Source: Phoebastria nigripes (Eukaryota; Chordata; Aves; Procellariiformes; Diomedeidae). Taken from it: DNA of 64,000 nt. Below, in pieces: positions 43,401 through 55,800 of this stretch. The notes below the pieces were generated by a model. The model had not been told where the DNA came from. It saw only the letters and a program-made list of their open reading frames with translations, and searched no databases. The position numbers and the translations under genes are program-made. Each line of letters begins with the position of its first letter. Position 1 is the first letter of the stretch. Location: assembly GCA_035582835.1 (NCBI GenBank), contig JAYKAV010000308.1, positions 29,810 through 93,809 on the forward strand, written 5' to 3'.

Positions 43401-46400
43401 AGAACTCAATAAATTTAGGTCTCAAAGAGTAGAGAGGATNGAAGCATGCTGCTTGATCCATCGATATATTAAAGGCTTTGGTAAATGTTGAGGACTGAGA
43501 AAATTCAACAGTTGCTGAGAAGTCAAAGACATCAGTTAAAGATAGCAATAGTTGAAAGATGTTGCTGTCCCTAGTGAAAGATCAGGTTGAAATTTTAGCT
43601 GAATTTGAGGAAAGGCAGATGCTGAGGTCAGAAAGGTACATTTGAAGAAAACAACAATATGTCAGGGTCTGCGGCTGCATGCAGCCCTTGACAGATTTAC
43701 TTTTGGCTACGTCACTTCTTGGCTGTGTGTGAGATGCTGCTGTGCTGAGCAAACTGATGAATTAGAGTGCCTAATGAGTCATAGCTGGGGGATNTCAATA
43801 CCTATGTGTGACTTAAACATGAAGTAGCACTAAACTCAGATACTGAGCTGAAAATTGGGGTATCGCTGGTCACTCAGGTCACTGGTTTGAACTGGTATGG
43901 CAGTCCCTAAGATCCTGTAGCAATGCAGGATCCACATGGCAATGTGAATACAAAGCAGATTCTCTCCTGGCCGTTTCCTGCACCCTCACCAGAGGGGATC
44001 GGGAGAATGCAAATAAGGACAGAATCTGCCTTTCAGAATATTTAGTAGTCTGGGGCTGAACGAGCCAGAAACTGCACATTTTGATTTTCTTTGCAGTACT
44101 GACAGGAAAGCAAACAAATCCTTTGACTTGAATTTTGTGTGTCAGCACAAGTGGCTATGGAGCTGCTTGTTTTCTGTCTTCTGGCTCAGAAGTCACTTTT
44201 CCTTAGACTTCCATTTGCAGAATCAGCTGAAGACTATGAGCCTGCTTAAATATATAAGTATTTTCTAGATGTGGATTGTTTCTCAACTGAATGTTGAAAT
44301 TTTATATATATAAATATATAAATAATATGAATATATATAAAGACTATTTTGTAGCCTCCTGGAATAATTTCATTTTTATTGTATNAGTTTTATGAATGCT
44401 GATATCAATGAGAAATTCTACTTGGGACACTAGGAAAATGGAAAATATCAGACAGTGAGCATGAAGGCTACAGCCTACTGCTACAGGATGAAGTCTGTGA
44501 GGAAAACTTGGCAAGCCAGACTGGTTCCCAGCTATGTTCTGTGATTATGCCACATACACTGTCACATAGCTGCCACTAGCTTGCAGCATAGCAGCACACT
44601 GTACCCTGCTATGAAATCAAGCTCTTCGTTGAGCCTTCATCTGCAGGAAGCTGTTGCCTCTTGTATTTGTCTGTGAGTTCTGCGCAGCAGCGAAAACCCA
44701 GAAACAATTTATTGGCCTTCTGCAGCAATTTGGGGCCCAGATAGCAGAACCTTTAAAAAATGCTGTTGAAAGACTTTGAATCTTTAGGTGATCTGGGAAA
44801 CACTTTGTGAACAGAGGAAGACGGAAAGGGAGAGAAGGTGGAGACCTCATATGTTTTAGATGTTGTAAAATTCTTGTAAGTTAAAATTAGAAAATAATAA
44901 AACCTATGAAAACAACAATTAAGTGTAAGTGCACTAAATGGTACAAGTTAACTCATGTAATTTTGGCATTCTAGCTTATGGAAGACTTCTTTTGTTTGCA
45001 CATCAGTTTTGTGGATAGGCTCAGTGCTTCTTTGTTTCTTTTCCGCTCCCCCCCCCCCCGTTGAGTTTTGGGAAGTGGGCATAAAGAGACACTGCTGGAG
45101 TTTAGCAGGTCTTTATCCTGTAAGTATGCCATACATTTTTACTTAAGTGAACAATACTCTGAAAGTAGGCTCGGATGTCTATGGAGATTGCTTCAAATAG
45201 GTATTGGAGTTTTTTGTGTATGTGCCTTTAGGCAGGATAGAGGCCAGGTAGGATATGTAATCTCAGCTGTGGTATTCAATCGTAGCCTTGTGTCCCCAAA
45301 AATCATCTTGCCCTGAATATTTCAAATGCTTCTGATTTGTTTATTTCATCTGAAATATTGCTAGTGGCAGGTATTGTGGTGGTGGTGTACTGCTCAGAAC
45401 ATCAGCCTCTCTTAATACAAAGAAAACTGGATAAAGCCGTAAGCAGTTAGTATGAGTCAGTGATTCTCCTCTGTAAAAAAAAAACCAAAACCAAACAACA
45501 AATGGATCAAGGAGCTTTCTTAAAATTTTCAGGATATTGCATTTGACCATTTAATGGAATAACCTGCAGCTCTTTGTAAGGGAACTGTTAGAAGTCAGCG
45601 TGCTCTCCCTCTCCAGCCAAATCAATCCTTATGTTTTCCAGTTTGTTCTCCTTCCCCAAATCCCCCTCTTTCTTTCCCCCCCTGCCTTAGCTTGTTCTTC
45701 CTGTACCGTTTGCCTGCATTTCCACATTTTCTCCTTCCATTTTTCACCTGTGTTAACTGACTTAGAATAGTCAACTTTGTATTCCTATATTTCGTCTTTA
45801 CAGTATCATTTTCTAAACTTCGAAGTGGAAACTGGCAAGCTTTTATTTGTTACAACAGAAATATTAGGGGTTGGAAAGAAACACAGTTCAGAACTTGTTC
45901 TGTCACCAATGCTCGTAGCAGCAAAGCATCATCATTAGAAAATATGGTGGAGTACCACAGAGAGAAAAATAATCCAGCGATGTTCTCTGTTGTCAAGTGC
46001 TGAAGTTACAATAGTGAACGGCCAGTAAGTTTTAAACCTACACAAGGAGAATAAAAAAAAAATAATCCTACCTTTCAGATTGTACTCCATCGACTGCTTA
46101 AAAGGTTTGGTTTAAATGTCTTGATCCTGTAATAGTAAAACAACACCTTGCAAGTGGTTTCTTCATGTGCCCACACAAGTAAGAAGGATACTTTGAGGTG
46201 TAGGCTGTCTACTGCAAACAATGTGGAAATATAACAACCTCCTCTTCGTGCCATTGTGAATTTTTAATTTAGACAACGATCAAACAAATCACTTGAGTAG
46301 TATGCTCATCCCCTTGAGCTGAACTGGAATGCTAACCTACTTAAAGTGAGCATGAGCTTGCCTGCTACAGTGGATTAGGACTCATGTGAAGTGTTTATAC

Positions 46401-47507
46401 TTTAAACAACAACAATAAAACTAGAAAATTTTCAAATATGCGGTATTATGGGATTTCTCTTTTTCTTTGCTGGGAGCCAGGATATTTATCATATCAGCTA
46501 AAACTTTACCTTTACTGTATGCTTGTCAGAACTTTCTCCTTCAGATTTCCACAAGCTTTGAAACTTAAGAAACGCCTCTGGCATTGCAGTAACGTTCTAG
46601 GTATTGGTAAAGCTATTGTTCTTTCAGATATGTGTGCTCCAGGCTAAATGGAAAATTCAGCAAAATGTTTTCTATTAAGAATTTACAGAGAGACAGATAA
46701 ATTCATGAGATAATGATAGAATTAGAATGAAACAATGCAGATGCTTTTTCTCCTTTAAAAATATTAATATTTTCTGTATTTCTTGTAGTGAGTGGAATGT
46801 GGGCGTATGCCCATGTGGATCTGTGTGTGAACGCAAATCTGTAATGAATATTAATCACCAAGTCGAGCTCATTTCTGTGAAATGGGCAATGTATTTTGCT
46901 GTGGATTTTAGAATTTGGGCCATGTGCTTTCTTTCATTCTCGGCATCTCTCTGCTTGAGTGACAATAACTTCTCAGTGCAGCTTACATGACAAGCCACAA
47001 ATCCAGACAGAGTTGTGCTTGCACCATTCTTGAAACCTGCAAGGCTTTTCTTGTAAGAGAGTGAGGTTTTTACTGGCCTTGAGATCCCTTTCAGCAGAAC
47101 TCTCCTAGGATGTAAGCCAAGGCAGTTCATTCCTGAATTCAGCATCTGTAGGTGGTGGGGCTGGGGAGGGACAGTACAAGGCAATTTCATGGTCATTGCT
47201 GTTGCTGCTGTTTTTGCTACACTGTCTTCGCATACGTATTGCTTGCAATTATACTTTTCAGAATTTATGTGTAAACTCTGGAAAAACTCTCATAAAATTT
47301 CACTGCTAGCTTTCAGGTTTGAAAGTACCCTTAGCTGTATAGGTAGTTTCATGGTTGCTGTTGGCCTACAAAGTCAAGAAGACAACAATGCATAGTGTCT
47401 GACCCATAGGTGATATTTAGAAGATTTTCTATTAAAAGCCTGAAATATGACTGAAAACTAAATGCAAATTGAGGTGGCTCAGATATCTGATGTGACTCAT
47501 TGCTAAG
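34486..47507. other. Noncoding DNA upstream of C4orf19
   Basis: I found no exon with recognisable similarity and no intact repeat. Local features are T/G low-complexity near 35,510-35,537, a modest CpG cluster at 37,264-37,322 too small to call an island, AT-only runs near 44,302-44,340, and a C12 run near 45,047-45,059. A 16-base near-perfect direct repeat lies at 42,201-42,242. Short frames of 60-140 codons here have no family features. Confidence 0.6.
42201..42242. repeat. Two-copy short direct repeat
   Basis: 'gtacctctccttaggt' at 42,201-42,216 recurs as 'gtacctttccttaggt' at 42,227-42,242 with one difference and a 26-base period. Confidence 0.85.
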
Positions 47508-47640
47508 GAGAGCCTGGGAACCCTTGATTCATTGCGTTGCTCTGTTGCCCTACAGCAAGTCACTTAACTTGTCTTGTATGCTACCGTTTCATATCCTTCT
47601 CAGAGCTTAATGTTTGTGCAGCACTTTGGAGATTTATAGC
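47508..47640 (+). mobile_element. MIR SINE relic
   Basis: The stretch keeps the order of MIR landmarks. They are 'gcctgggaacccttgattc', then 'tgctctgttgccctacagcaagtcacttaactt', then 'gtttcatatcc', then 'aatgtttgtgcagcactttggaga'. 'CAAGTCACTTAAC' is the most conserved part of the MIR core. Old MIR copies are expected at low density in bird genomes. Confidence 0.75.
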
Positions 47641-50600
47641 CCTATTCAATCTTCTTATACTGTTGCAAAGGGTTGAGAATGTTTCTGTGCATCTGTTAAA
47701 GGTGCTATCAGTACTTTAGGTGGAGTAAATAATAAAGCTTATGAAGAATGAGTCATTGTGTGTTCCTGTTTTTATGCAACCTTTTACTGGGGTCGTCTTG
47801 TGTCTCTTTTTGCCTTAATTCTATTCTTATTTGATATAGCTGTCATTATTAATTACCAAGTAGATTCTTCCATTTAATTTTTGTTTCAATCTGTAATTAA
47901 TCTTACTTACAGTGTAATTCTGTCTCGATGTCCTTATTTGTTTTGTGTAAGCCATGGCCTAAACATTTATGTGTACAATGAAAGTAAAATAAAAAATAAA
48001 ATCCATGGCCTCTTGCCACATGTTGAAAGGATGCAGATTTTATTTAACAAATGCAAAAGATGTAGCCTCCTTAACTAAACCTTACAGTGCATTCTTATCT
48101 CCTGTGAATTGCTTTTGTCTGTTTAACAAATTTTGAAGTAATAGCTTAGCCATAGGGTTTTCTTTTAATTTATAATTGGGTTTTGTTTGTTTGTTTTAAA
48201 TCTTCTAGGAAATATGTCTCTATAATTTCCTGGAAATTTAAAATGAAAATGCCAAAAAGGAGAGTTGATGGGAGTCATAGCTGTTGGTAAGTTGTAAGCT
48301 TACCCATTGTGTCATGTCAAGTGATAACTGATTTCACCATGAACTTCTGTCTGATGCATGTGACTGGCTTTTGACCCAAAAGTAGGGTGTGGTTTTTCTT
48401 TAAGGAAAAGCAATGAATTAGTGAAGCCATTTGCCTATAATGTTAAAATNAGTGCCGAAAACTCAGTCGCAAATGCTGTATATTTAACAGAAGAATATGT
48501 GCAGAAGCTGGCTTTTAATTGAACCAATAGTTCATTTTCTCTGTGTCAGACAGGATCAGGCATAAACCATTCTATATTTGTACTTAAACTTGAGTTAAAA
48601 ATATCCCCTTTTCATTGTATTTGGAGCTTTTTCCTCTTCTGCTTGGTGATAGTTTGGAACATGGCTGTTAGTCCTGCAAATTACACTCAGACATCTTAAT
48701 TAAATACTCTTTTTACCATTATCTTTGCTTAGCAACATCCCTTTTGAGATATTCTGGGAAACTTAATAGTTGTCTGGTGTGTAAAACAGTGTTCGTAAAT
48801 CAAGGAATGTTGCCACATCCTGCTCGCTTATGTTGTTTAATATTTTTTATATTACACTTTTTGAGACAGAAACATGAAGCCTTACACACCCAGTCACTCC
48901 AGCTTATTGCATGACACAACTACAAGTAACCTGAGACCCGATCTTTGGCATTTGGCTTACCATGTTGGTGTAGATCGTTAAAGTGAGTGTATAGTATCTA
49001 CATGGTTGTCATGGATCCAAGCAGCAAGTAGTTTTCACATTCCAAAATAACCTGGAATTTAAACAAAATCATTAGGCTCTCAGAAGCTCCTATTTGCATT
49101 TTCCATTTCATTTAGTTGCTGAAAAACATGCTATCTCAAAGTCATATAGTCAAAATCTAAATGCAATACTCTAAGCCTGCTTTGGCATAGACCCTGGGTA
49201 CAGTTCAGACCCTGGGTGTGTTTTGTACTGGACAAAATTAACCTTTTGGACACTGAGCAGTTATTTCTGTATTTACCTTCTAGTGCTGCTGTTGAATCCC
49301 TTTCTAGGTTTTTGTTTTCTATAGTTGTATTTGTCCTCTGCTTAAAGTGTGCATGGGGTGCTGCTTTCTCTGCCCAGGCTGGACAGTTGTTGCTCTGATC
49401 CACCTATTGTCCCGCTCCATTAGGAGCTCCCATCCTGAAGTTTTCAAGCACCATACACAGTTTCTCTGTTGTATAATGTTGTGTGAAGTCGACCAGCACT
49501 TTTCATGAGAAAAGAGCCTCCCTCACCCTAAGGATCAAAGAGAACTAACATATGTTTTACTCAAACAATACAGGGTTTAACTCTTTCTTTCCAGAATTCA
49601 TAATTTGGTCTTCCAAGCTGATCTGAAGATCAGCTGGTTGTAAACATTACTTGTTTTCCTTTGTTGGTCAAAAGTATTAAACTCCGTGCTGTCCCCGACA
49701 GTTTCAGAAAATGTTCAGCTATCGACAGTGGTTTTAATTTATGCCCTGAGGTTTGCATTCCCCTCACAGTTTCCTTCCCTTCTCTAATAGCCTTGGCCCT
49801 GCCCCTTGTGTGCTTTTGTGGTATTGTTCAAATACTTTCTCTGCTGCAAACTCTGTTGTCCAATAGCTTTTTTGGGGTCTTTTTGATCAGTTCAACTCTT
49901 CATCTCTATTCAAATTTCAGTGGAACAAACCTCTGATTTCCATGCATTCTTTGTGTTTCTGCCCATGTGTTTCACTATAATTGTTTACATATGGTTGTAT
50001 TAATGTGCTCTTTGTGCAAGGCAAGCTGAGATGCGTTTTGTATGTGGGATACTGTATAAAATGTAGGCCCACTGCATGTTGATGGTAAAACTGTGATTGA
50101 CCTTGCTAGGAGTGGAATCAAAGCCTTTAAGATTTTGTTGCAAGGTCATGAAAGGGAGAAGTTTTGTGAAATCAAAGCTGAATTTGAAAATCCTAAATTG
50201 TTTCTATGAACGCTTGGAGTGAAGAAATAATCTTTCAGCTGTAAAACTGCACACTTCTCCCTAGGCTCTATAGGGATGAGGAGAAGTAAAAATGTAGGTA
50301 ACCGTAGCTGTCTTGGTTTATTGGGGGAACTGAGGAGGAAAAGAAATGAATAGTCAGTTTTCTTTACAAAAAGCATCTAGAAAATATAATCATGTTGAGG
50401 TTAGTTATTCTATCAATCTTTCTTGAATTCAAAAAAGTTTTCAAGACTTTTTATATATTTATCAGTATGCTAGTTCTTGAATTCTGTCATTACACTCCTT
50501 GTAAATATCAAACTTGTCACTAACAACATGAAGAACATAAGCAGGTAACTGAAATACCACGCACCAGTTAACACTTGAATGAACACTGTTTAACAATTCT

Positions 50601-50863
50601 TCGAGATCTGACCAATTGCCCTGATTTGTGGAGCGCCTGATCAGTAACTGAAAAGGCACAGATTGTTTCCTGAGTGGTAAAAACAAGCTGACAAAAGGAG
50701 AGATCTTGATCCACTGCTGAAAAAAGGCAGTAATCGTCTGGAAGAGCTCTGGGTCTTGCCAGTTCCTGGGTGCATGGACTGAACTTCTAGTTGCCACCTG
50801 TGTGAGTTGAGTTTTGCTCATTTTGCCATAAATTGAAAATGTCATGAACTGCTGGTGTGTTGG

Positions 50864-50918
50864 AAGTGGTATATTCAAATAAGTGGTATATTCAAGTAAG
50901 AAGTGGTATATTCAAATA
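50864..50918. repeat. Three-copy tandem repeat of 'aagtggtatattcaa'
   Basis: Copies start at 50,864, 50,881 and 50,901. Each reads 'aagtggtatattcaa' followed by 'at', 'gtaag' or 'ata'. This is a recent-looking local triplication. Confidence 0.9.
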
Positions 50919-51046
50919 TGTACAAGAGATTTCTGGAGAATTACCACCTTTCCGTTAGCTCAGGCAGCTTAGGATAGTGCTGTCTGTTTAGTTGATCTTG
51001 CAGTCCATTATCATGTGCCCATTTGTGTCTGGATACAGGTTCTTAG

Positions 51047-51072
51047 CTATAGTTGTCAAAAGACAACTATAG
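51047..51072. repeat. Perfect 11-bp inverted repeat with AAAA loop
   Basis: CTATAGTTGTC, then AAAA, then the exact reverse complement GACAACTATAG. The symmetry stops at both outer edges. It could extrude as a hairpin; no function is implied. Confidence 0.9.
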
Positions 51073-51274
51073 GCCCCTTTGGGTCACCGGCAGAAATAGA
51101 TACTTTTATGTTCTGTTTGTTCCACCACTTTTGTAGACCATGCTGGCTACTATTTCTTCCTGGCAACTAGTGATCATGAGCTGGTTTAGTATCCTTGCTC
51201 CTGGCAGGCTTTCTGCTGCCTGGACTATGAATCACAACAAAATAGATTTGTCTTATATTTTATGAAGCGTCGTA

Positions 51275-51345
51275 CAGAATCATAAAATAATTGATTGAAA
51301 GGGAGCTCCAGAGTTCATCTGGCCCAACCTTCCACTCTGTAGAGG
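51275..51345 (-). mobile_element. CR1 LINE tail fragment, antisense
   Basis: The + strand reads 'cagaatcataaaataattga', then 'ttgaaagggagctccagagttcatctggcccaacctt'. This is the antisense form of the CR1 3' end (usual form: cagaatcatagaat..ttggaagggacc..catc..gtccaac). Only the last 70 bases or so remain. Confidence 0.8.
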
Positions 51346-52653
51346 TCAGTATAGGTCTACAGCATTGTATGAAAGATGTAACACCCAGGTTTAGCTCATT
51401 AATGTATGGGAAGCTTTGATCTTTATTGGCAGTGTCTGCAACAGCAGCATGTGGCTCTGCTGGGCAAGTGATGCAGTGTCAATATACTGTGTCTATGTTT
51501 GTATAGATCTTTATTAGTAAAAATCTCCCAGAAGCCTGGGGTGAAAGTTCAGCACCCAAGATTTTCCACTTCTGCAACAGTTTCCTGTTCTTAGCTTGGG
51601 TGTTAAATGTGTTCTGATTGCTCACCTCCCGATATCAGCCCAAAATGCTAGCAATCTGTCTCCTGTTTAAAGAACCTAGAAGAAGAAAAGAACATACTGG
51701 TGTATTGCTGTATATTGCTATTTGCATATATCGCTATGTGCTGTGGCAATACAGAGACATTTATCTTCCCTCTAGAAGGTGGTATTTCTGGCAATTTCCC
51801 TGGGTCTCTTGTTAAAAAGAGAATTTTTTGTTGCAGTAGATTACATTGTTCCTCAGGTACCGCTTTCTCATTTTAAAGTTTTTGTTGTCAGGACAAGCAA
51901 AATAATGACTAGATAAGAAATGTCTTATGANTGGGACAATTTACAGCTTCATCCTGCAAGTTGCTTGGGCACAGACATGTTCAGGTACCCAATTCCTGTA
52001 GACACTGTTCAGCCAGCATTGAGAAACCATGACAATCTGACTGACAGTACTCTGCATGGAGCAGCTTCCTTCTCTTTCTTTGTAGAAGATGAGGACATGC
52101 AGCCTTTCGTATGATCAGAATCTGAGAACCTACCCAGATGCTTAAAAAATAATTAAGGGGAGGGAGNGAGCAAAACCAGCTCCTCGTTCCTGCAGCTGTC
52201 AGTGCCCATAAATCAGCTCTGTTTTTCCTTTTGAAGCAGGACAAGAGCATGAATTGAATGGGTTTGACTTGCTCTGGAAACACACAGTAGAGAAGTCACC
52301 CTACGCACACCTTTTGCAGATGCTGTAAACATACAAATGTTATTGTGTGTTTACTCATGAATGCTTTCCAGCATCATTGTGCTAGATACAGTTGAATGCC
52401 TCAGGCAGGTGGCAAGCCAATGACTGCAACAAATCCTTGTTCTTTGGACACCCAGATCAGAGCCACGAAGGAGCAGCAGGTTAGCTCCTGGTTTCTTCAT
52501 TCCACCTGAGTTCTGCTCAACAAAGGCATTAATAATGGCTGCTACAGAAAACTCTAGGAGAAAACAAAAAGAGTATTTTTTGTCTGTTTTCCATGATTGG
52601 GAATTTAATTATAATATGAAAAAAGAATCATGTAGATTTATCCTACAACTCTG

Positions 52654-52684
<31 letters not shown>
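52654..52684. repeat. T11-A20 homopolymer pair
   Basis: Eleven T are directly followed by twenty A, a self-complementary tract. Length in an assembly is unreliable for such sequence. Confidence 0.9.
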
Positions 52685-52794
52685 GTAAAAAGGAAAAAAG
52701 CTTATTCTTTTTAAAACTGTCCCTGCAATGGATCATCAGGAATATTTCTGCATTGTTTGATTTTTCTTGTATTTTTAATTCTACCTTAATATGT

Positions 52795-52895
52795 GTGAAG
52801 AGACACAGAAACTGTCAGGCTGGATCAGACCCCAGTTCAGTGATGTAGTCAGCATCAGATACCACAGAAGAAGTTGCACAAGCACCCCTCGGGGA
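52795..52895 (-). mobile_element. Ancient CR1/L3-type 3' end relic, antisense
   Basis: The + strand reads 'gagacacagaaactgtcaggctggatcagacc', 'cagttcagtgatgtagtcagcatcagataccacagaagaa' and 'gttgcacaagcacccc'. These follow, in order, the antisense 3' end of an old amniote CR1/L3 family (a '..gggtcagacc..ccatctag..ccagcaccagatgcttcagagg.. gtgcaagaacccc' layout). It is short and decayed. Confidence 0.6.
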
Positions 52896-55800
52896 GCTGG
52901 TATTACACAACTTTTACATCACATCAAACATGGCTTAAGTCTCCAAGTTTGAACTTTTAATTTTTTAAAACTTATATTTGATTTTGTCTTGTTCACTGTT
53001 GTGATGCTGGATAGTGTTTGTTGTTTTCTATGGAAACCTCATTACACTCTTTCCCTCGGTAACAAATTTATAGATAGCAATTGCCCAGACTAGTTATGCT
53101 GGAGGAAGAATTTTGTTTGCTCCATTCTGAACTAGTCCCTTTTTTGATCTGATTGAATGTTCCCCGGTATTTATATTATATAACAAGATGGTTACGCTTT
53201 CCCTTTAGTCTACAATGCAGTGTAGGATTTCGCTGTCTAGACAGCTAGAGGACTTGGAAAAATGTGTACTGAGAAATGCAGCTTTTTTTAGAAGAAAGAG
53301 TTATTCAGAGCATTATTTGAACTCTTCTATATGGATGGGTCTTTTTGGTTAGCGTGGATGTCTCNGAGATGTGGAGTTAATCTTTAAGTAAAGAAAATTG
53401 GAAAACAGTGGTGCTTTATTCAAATACTGAAAAATAAGCTTGAAAATACTGAAAAAATGGTTGAATGTTGCTTTATATTCCCTGTGTTGCCTACAGGTGT
53501 GAGAGCATCCTGGAAACTTTAGGTGCAGAATGGCATCCACTCTCCTGTGATTGCTTGAACCCTGTGATGTTGTACTAGCAGTGTCAGCTCTAGATATTTG
53601 TTGGTTTTTTTGTTTGTTGGTTAGGTCCTGCCCAAAAACTCTATCTGGGGATTCAAGGAGAATCAGGCCTCTAAATTTCTGAACAACGTTACCATACCTG
53701 TGGTGAGTGCATTTATGAATATTTATCTGGAACTTAAGATTCAGAGTGAGTGTTAAGAGTGCAAGCTGCTGCACATTTTAATCGGGCAAAATCCTCACAC
53801 CTCTCTTCCTTTCCCTGTCATACTCATATCCTGACAAGATCCATGATCCTTGTTCTTTAAACACTCATGCCAAAACAAGAACATCCATAACAAATTTCAG
53901 TCAAAAAATGCTTCTTCTTTTCTAAGTTTAAATATTTATATACTGTATACACTTATAACTGTACTGGCCAGACACTGACATCGGTAATTCTGGGAAATGT
54001 TGGCAAAGAATGCCAGACACTGGGTGACTGGTGTGCTGGGTCTTTGTGTTTGTTATAAGAGAACATTTTTTCATTTAACTGTAGAATAAATATTTTAGCT
54101 TTCTCATCTATATGTAACAGCTTTAATCAAAAGACTTTAGTAATTTCTTAAATTATTATTAAAGCTATATCTGGCAGCATTTTATCATGTAAAAACTCTT
54201 CATCAGCCCGATTTCATCAGCCTGTAAAGGCTGTGTTGCATGCTCTGGGATCTTGCGAAGGGATGGCTGAAAAAGTAAATCATCCCCAGCTATCTTGCTT
54301 AGGACCTGGCTCTGTAAGCGGTATTCTGAGACACTCGGTCATCTCCCAGTCTCTGACTATTTTCAGGCAGTGGTGACAAAGAAACATCTAATTTAGCTAC
54401 AAAAATTATGAAGGTTTCTGAAGACTGTAACGCACTGTCATAAGCTCTTCTGTTGGCAAAGAGCCATGGGGAGCCTCCTGTAGAAATGGGATTTCCCTCC
54501 ATTCACGTTTTTGAGGATGTGGAAATGGATGACATTAAATCATGGGCTATAATTTAGACAGTGAGAAGATTGCAGGCTGATTCTGTAAGTAGAAAAATCC
54601 CTTGAGGAAACACATTATGTCTATAATCCTGTCAGTCAGAAGATTAGAGATTCAGTCAAAACCTAACTTATATAAATGGCTCAATAGTAAAGATTGTGCT
54701 AATAGAGGTAAGAAATGTATTTTGCTGAAGGCTATGAAAATTGGGGAACTTTGAGGAATGATATTTCTTTTCTTTTCGAGTAGACGTAGTAGCAAAATGT
54801 TCTGAGCCATAATTAGTAGACCATGACTCTCCTACTGCAACATTTGAAATAATTGTCATTATGTAGATTTGTGGTTGAAAGAATCCCAATGTGCTTAGCA
54901 TTCACTTACATATTTGGATAGCATATGCAGCCTTTAAGGCCCCAACTTCAGAGTGGGACTTGTTCATTATAGTTCGTAATTGTGTGAATATTACACTGAC
55001 ACAATTAAAGAATGAACCGATGTGGAATAGAAGTGCTTCAGATGACATTTTGAATATTCGGTGCTAGCAAACACAGGCTTGGGAGCAGGTTTTCCCCGTC
55101 ACTTTTGTTATTTGCATATATATAGATATATATATATTTTCCTGCTTGCTGTGGTTAGTGTGTAGAAAGCCCTACACTATGAAAGTTAGTTTTTAATAGT
55201 GTATATTCCTCTAGTTAGAAAGATAAGTGTGTCACAGTGGCTGCTACTTCTACTTTCTCCTCCTTTTGGTAGGGTACATCCTTATTTTGAAAATGAGTTT
55301 TTGTTGAGAGGGTGGAGCCAGATTTCCTCTTGCTTAGGAAGTATGATATTGAGTGGAACGAGTGGATGGACCCTTATTTTATAGTTGGTGTACATTTATG
55401 TAGCTCATCTCACATCAGTAATCAATGCAACCAATATATGCTCAAAATGACACATATATTTGTTTTGCAATTTGTTATGAAATACTTACACCCACAGCAT
55501 GAACACCCCTGCCACATCTAGGGGATGGGGGCTGCAGTCCAGGGGAGTTTGGCTGACAGCTTCCGGGCATCTGCATCTCTCCCAGAGCACCTTGTGCTGG
55601 AGAGCCAAGGCTGGAGCTGGCATCCGTGAGGTGAAGTGTTAGTACGAGGCTTACTGCTTTTCCTGAAGTTGCTCAACTTGAGTGAGGGAGGTGTAAAGCT
55701 GTCCCCAAAGGCCAGAAAGCCCCATTGCCAAAGTAGTCAACAGCTCTACCCTTTTCTCTCTTCTGCTTTCTGTGCAGGTAGCATGCTGCATAAAACAGAC

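Larger units (their letters stand above)
47641..52794. other. Noncoding DNA, central-right part
   Basis: AT-rich sequence with no recognised exon. It contains a CR1 tail fragment (51,275-51,345), a three-copy tandem repeat (50,864-50,918) and a perfect hairpin (51,047-51,072). A T11A20 homopolymer pair lies at 52,654-52,684. I see nothing else. Confidence 0.6.
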
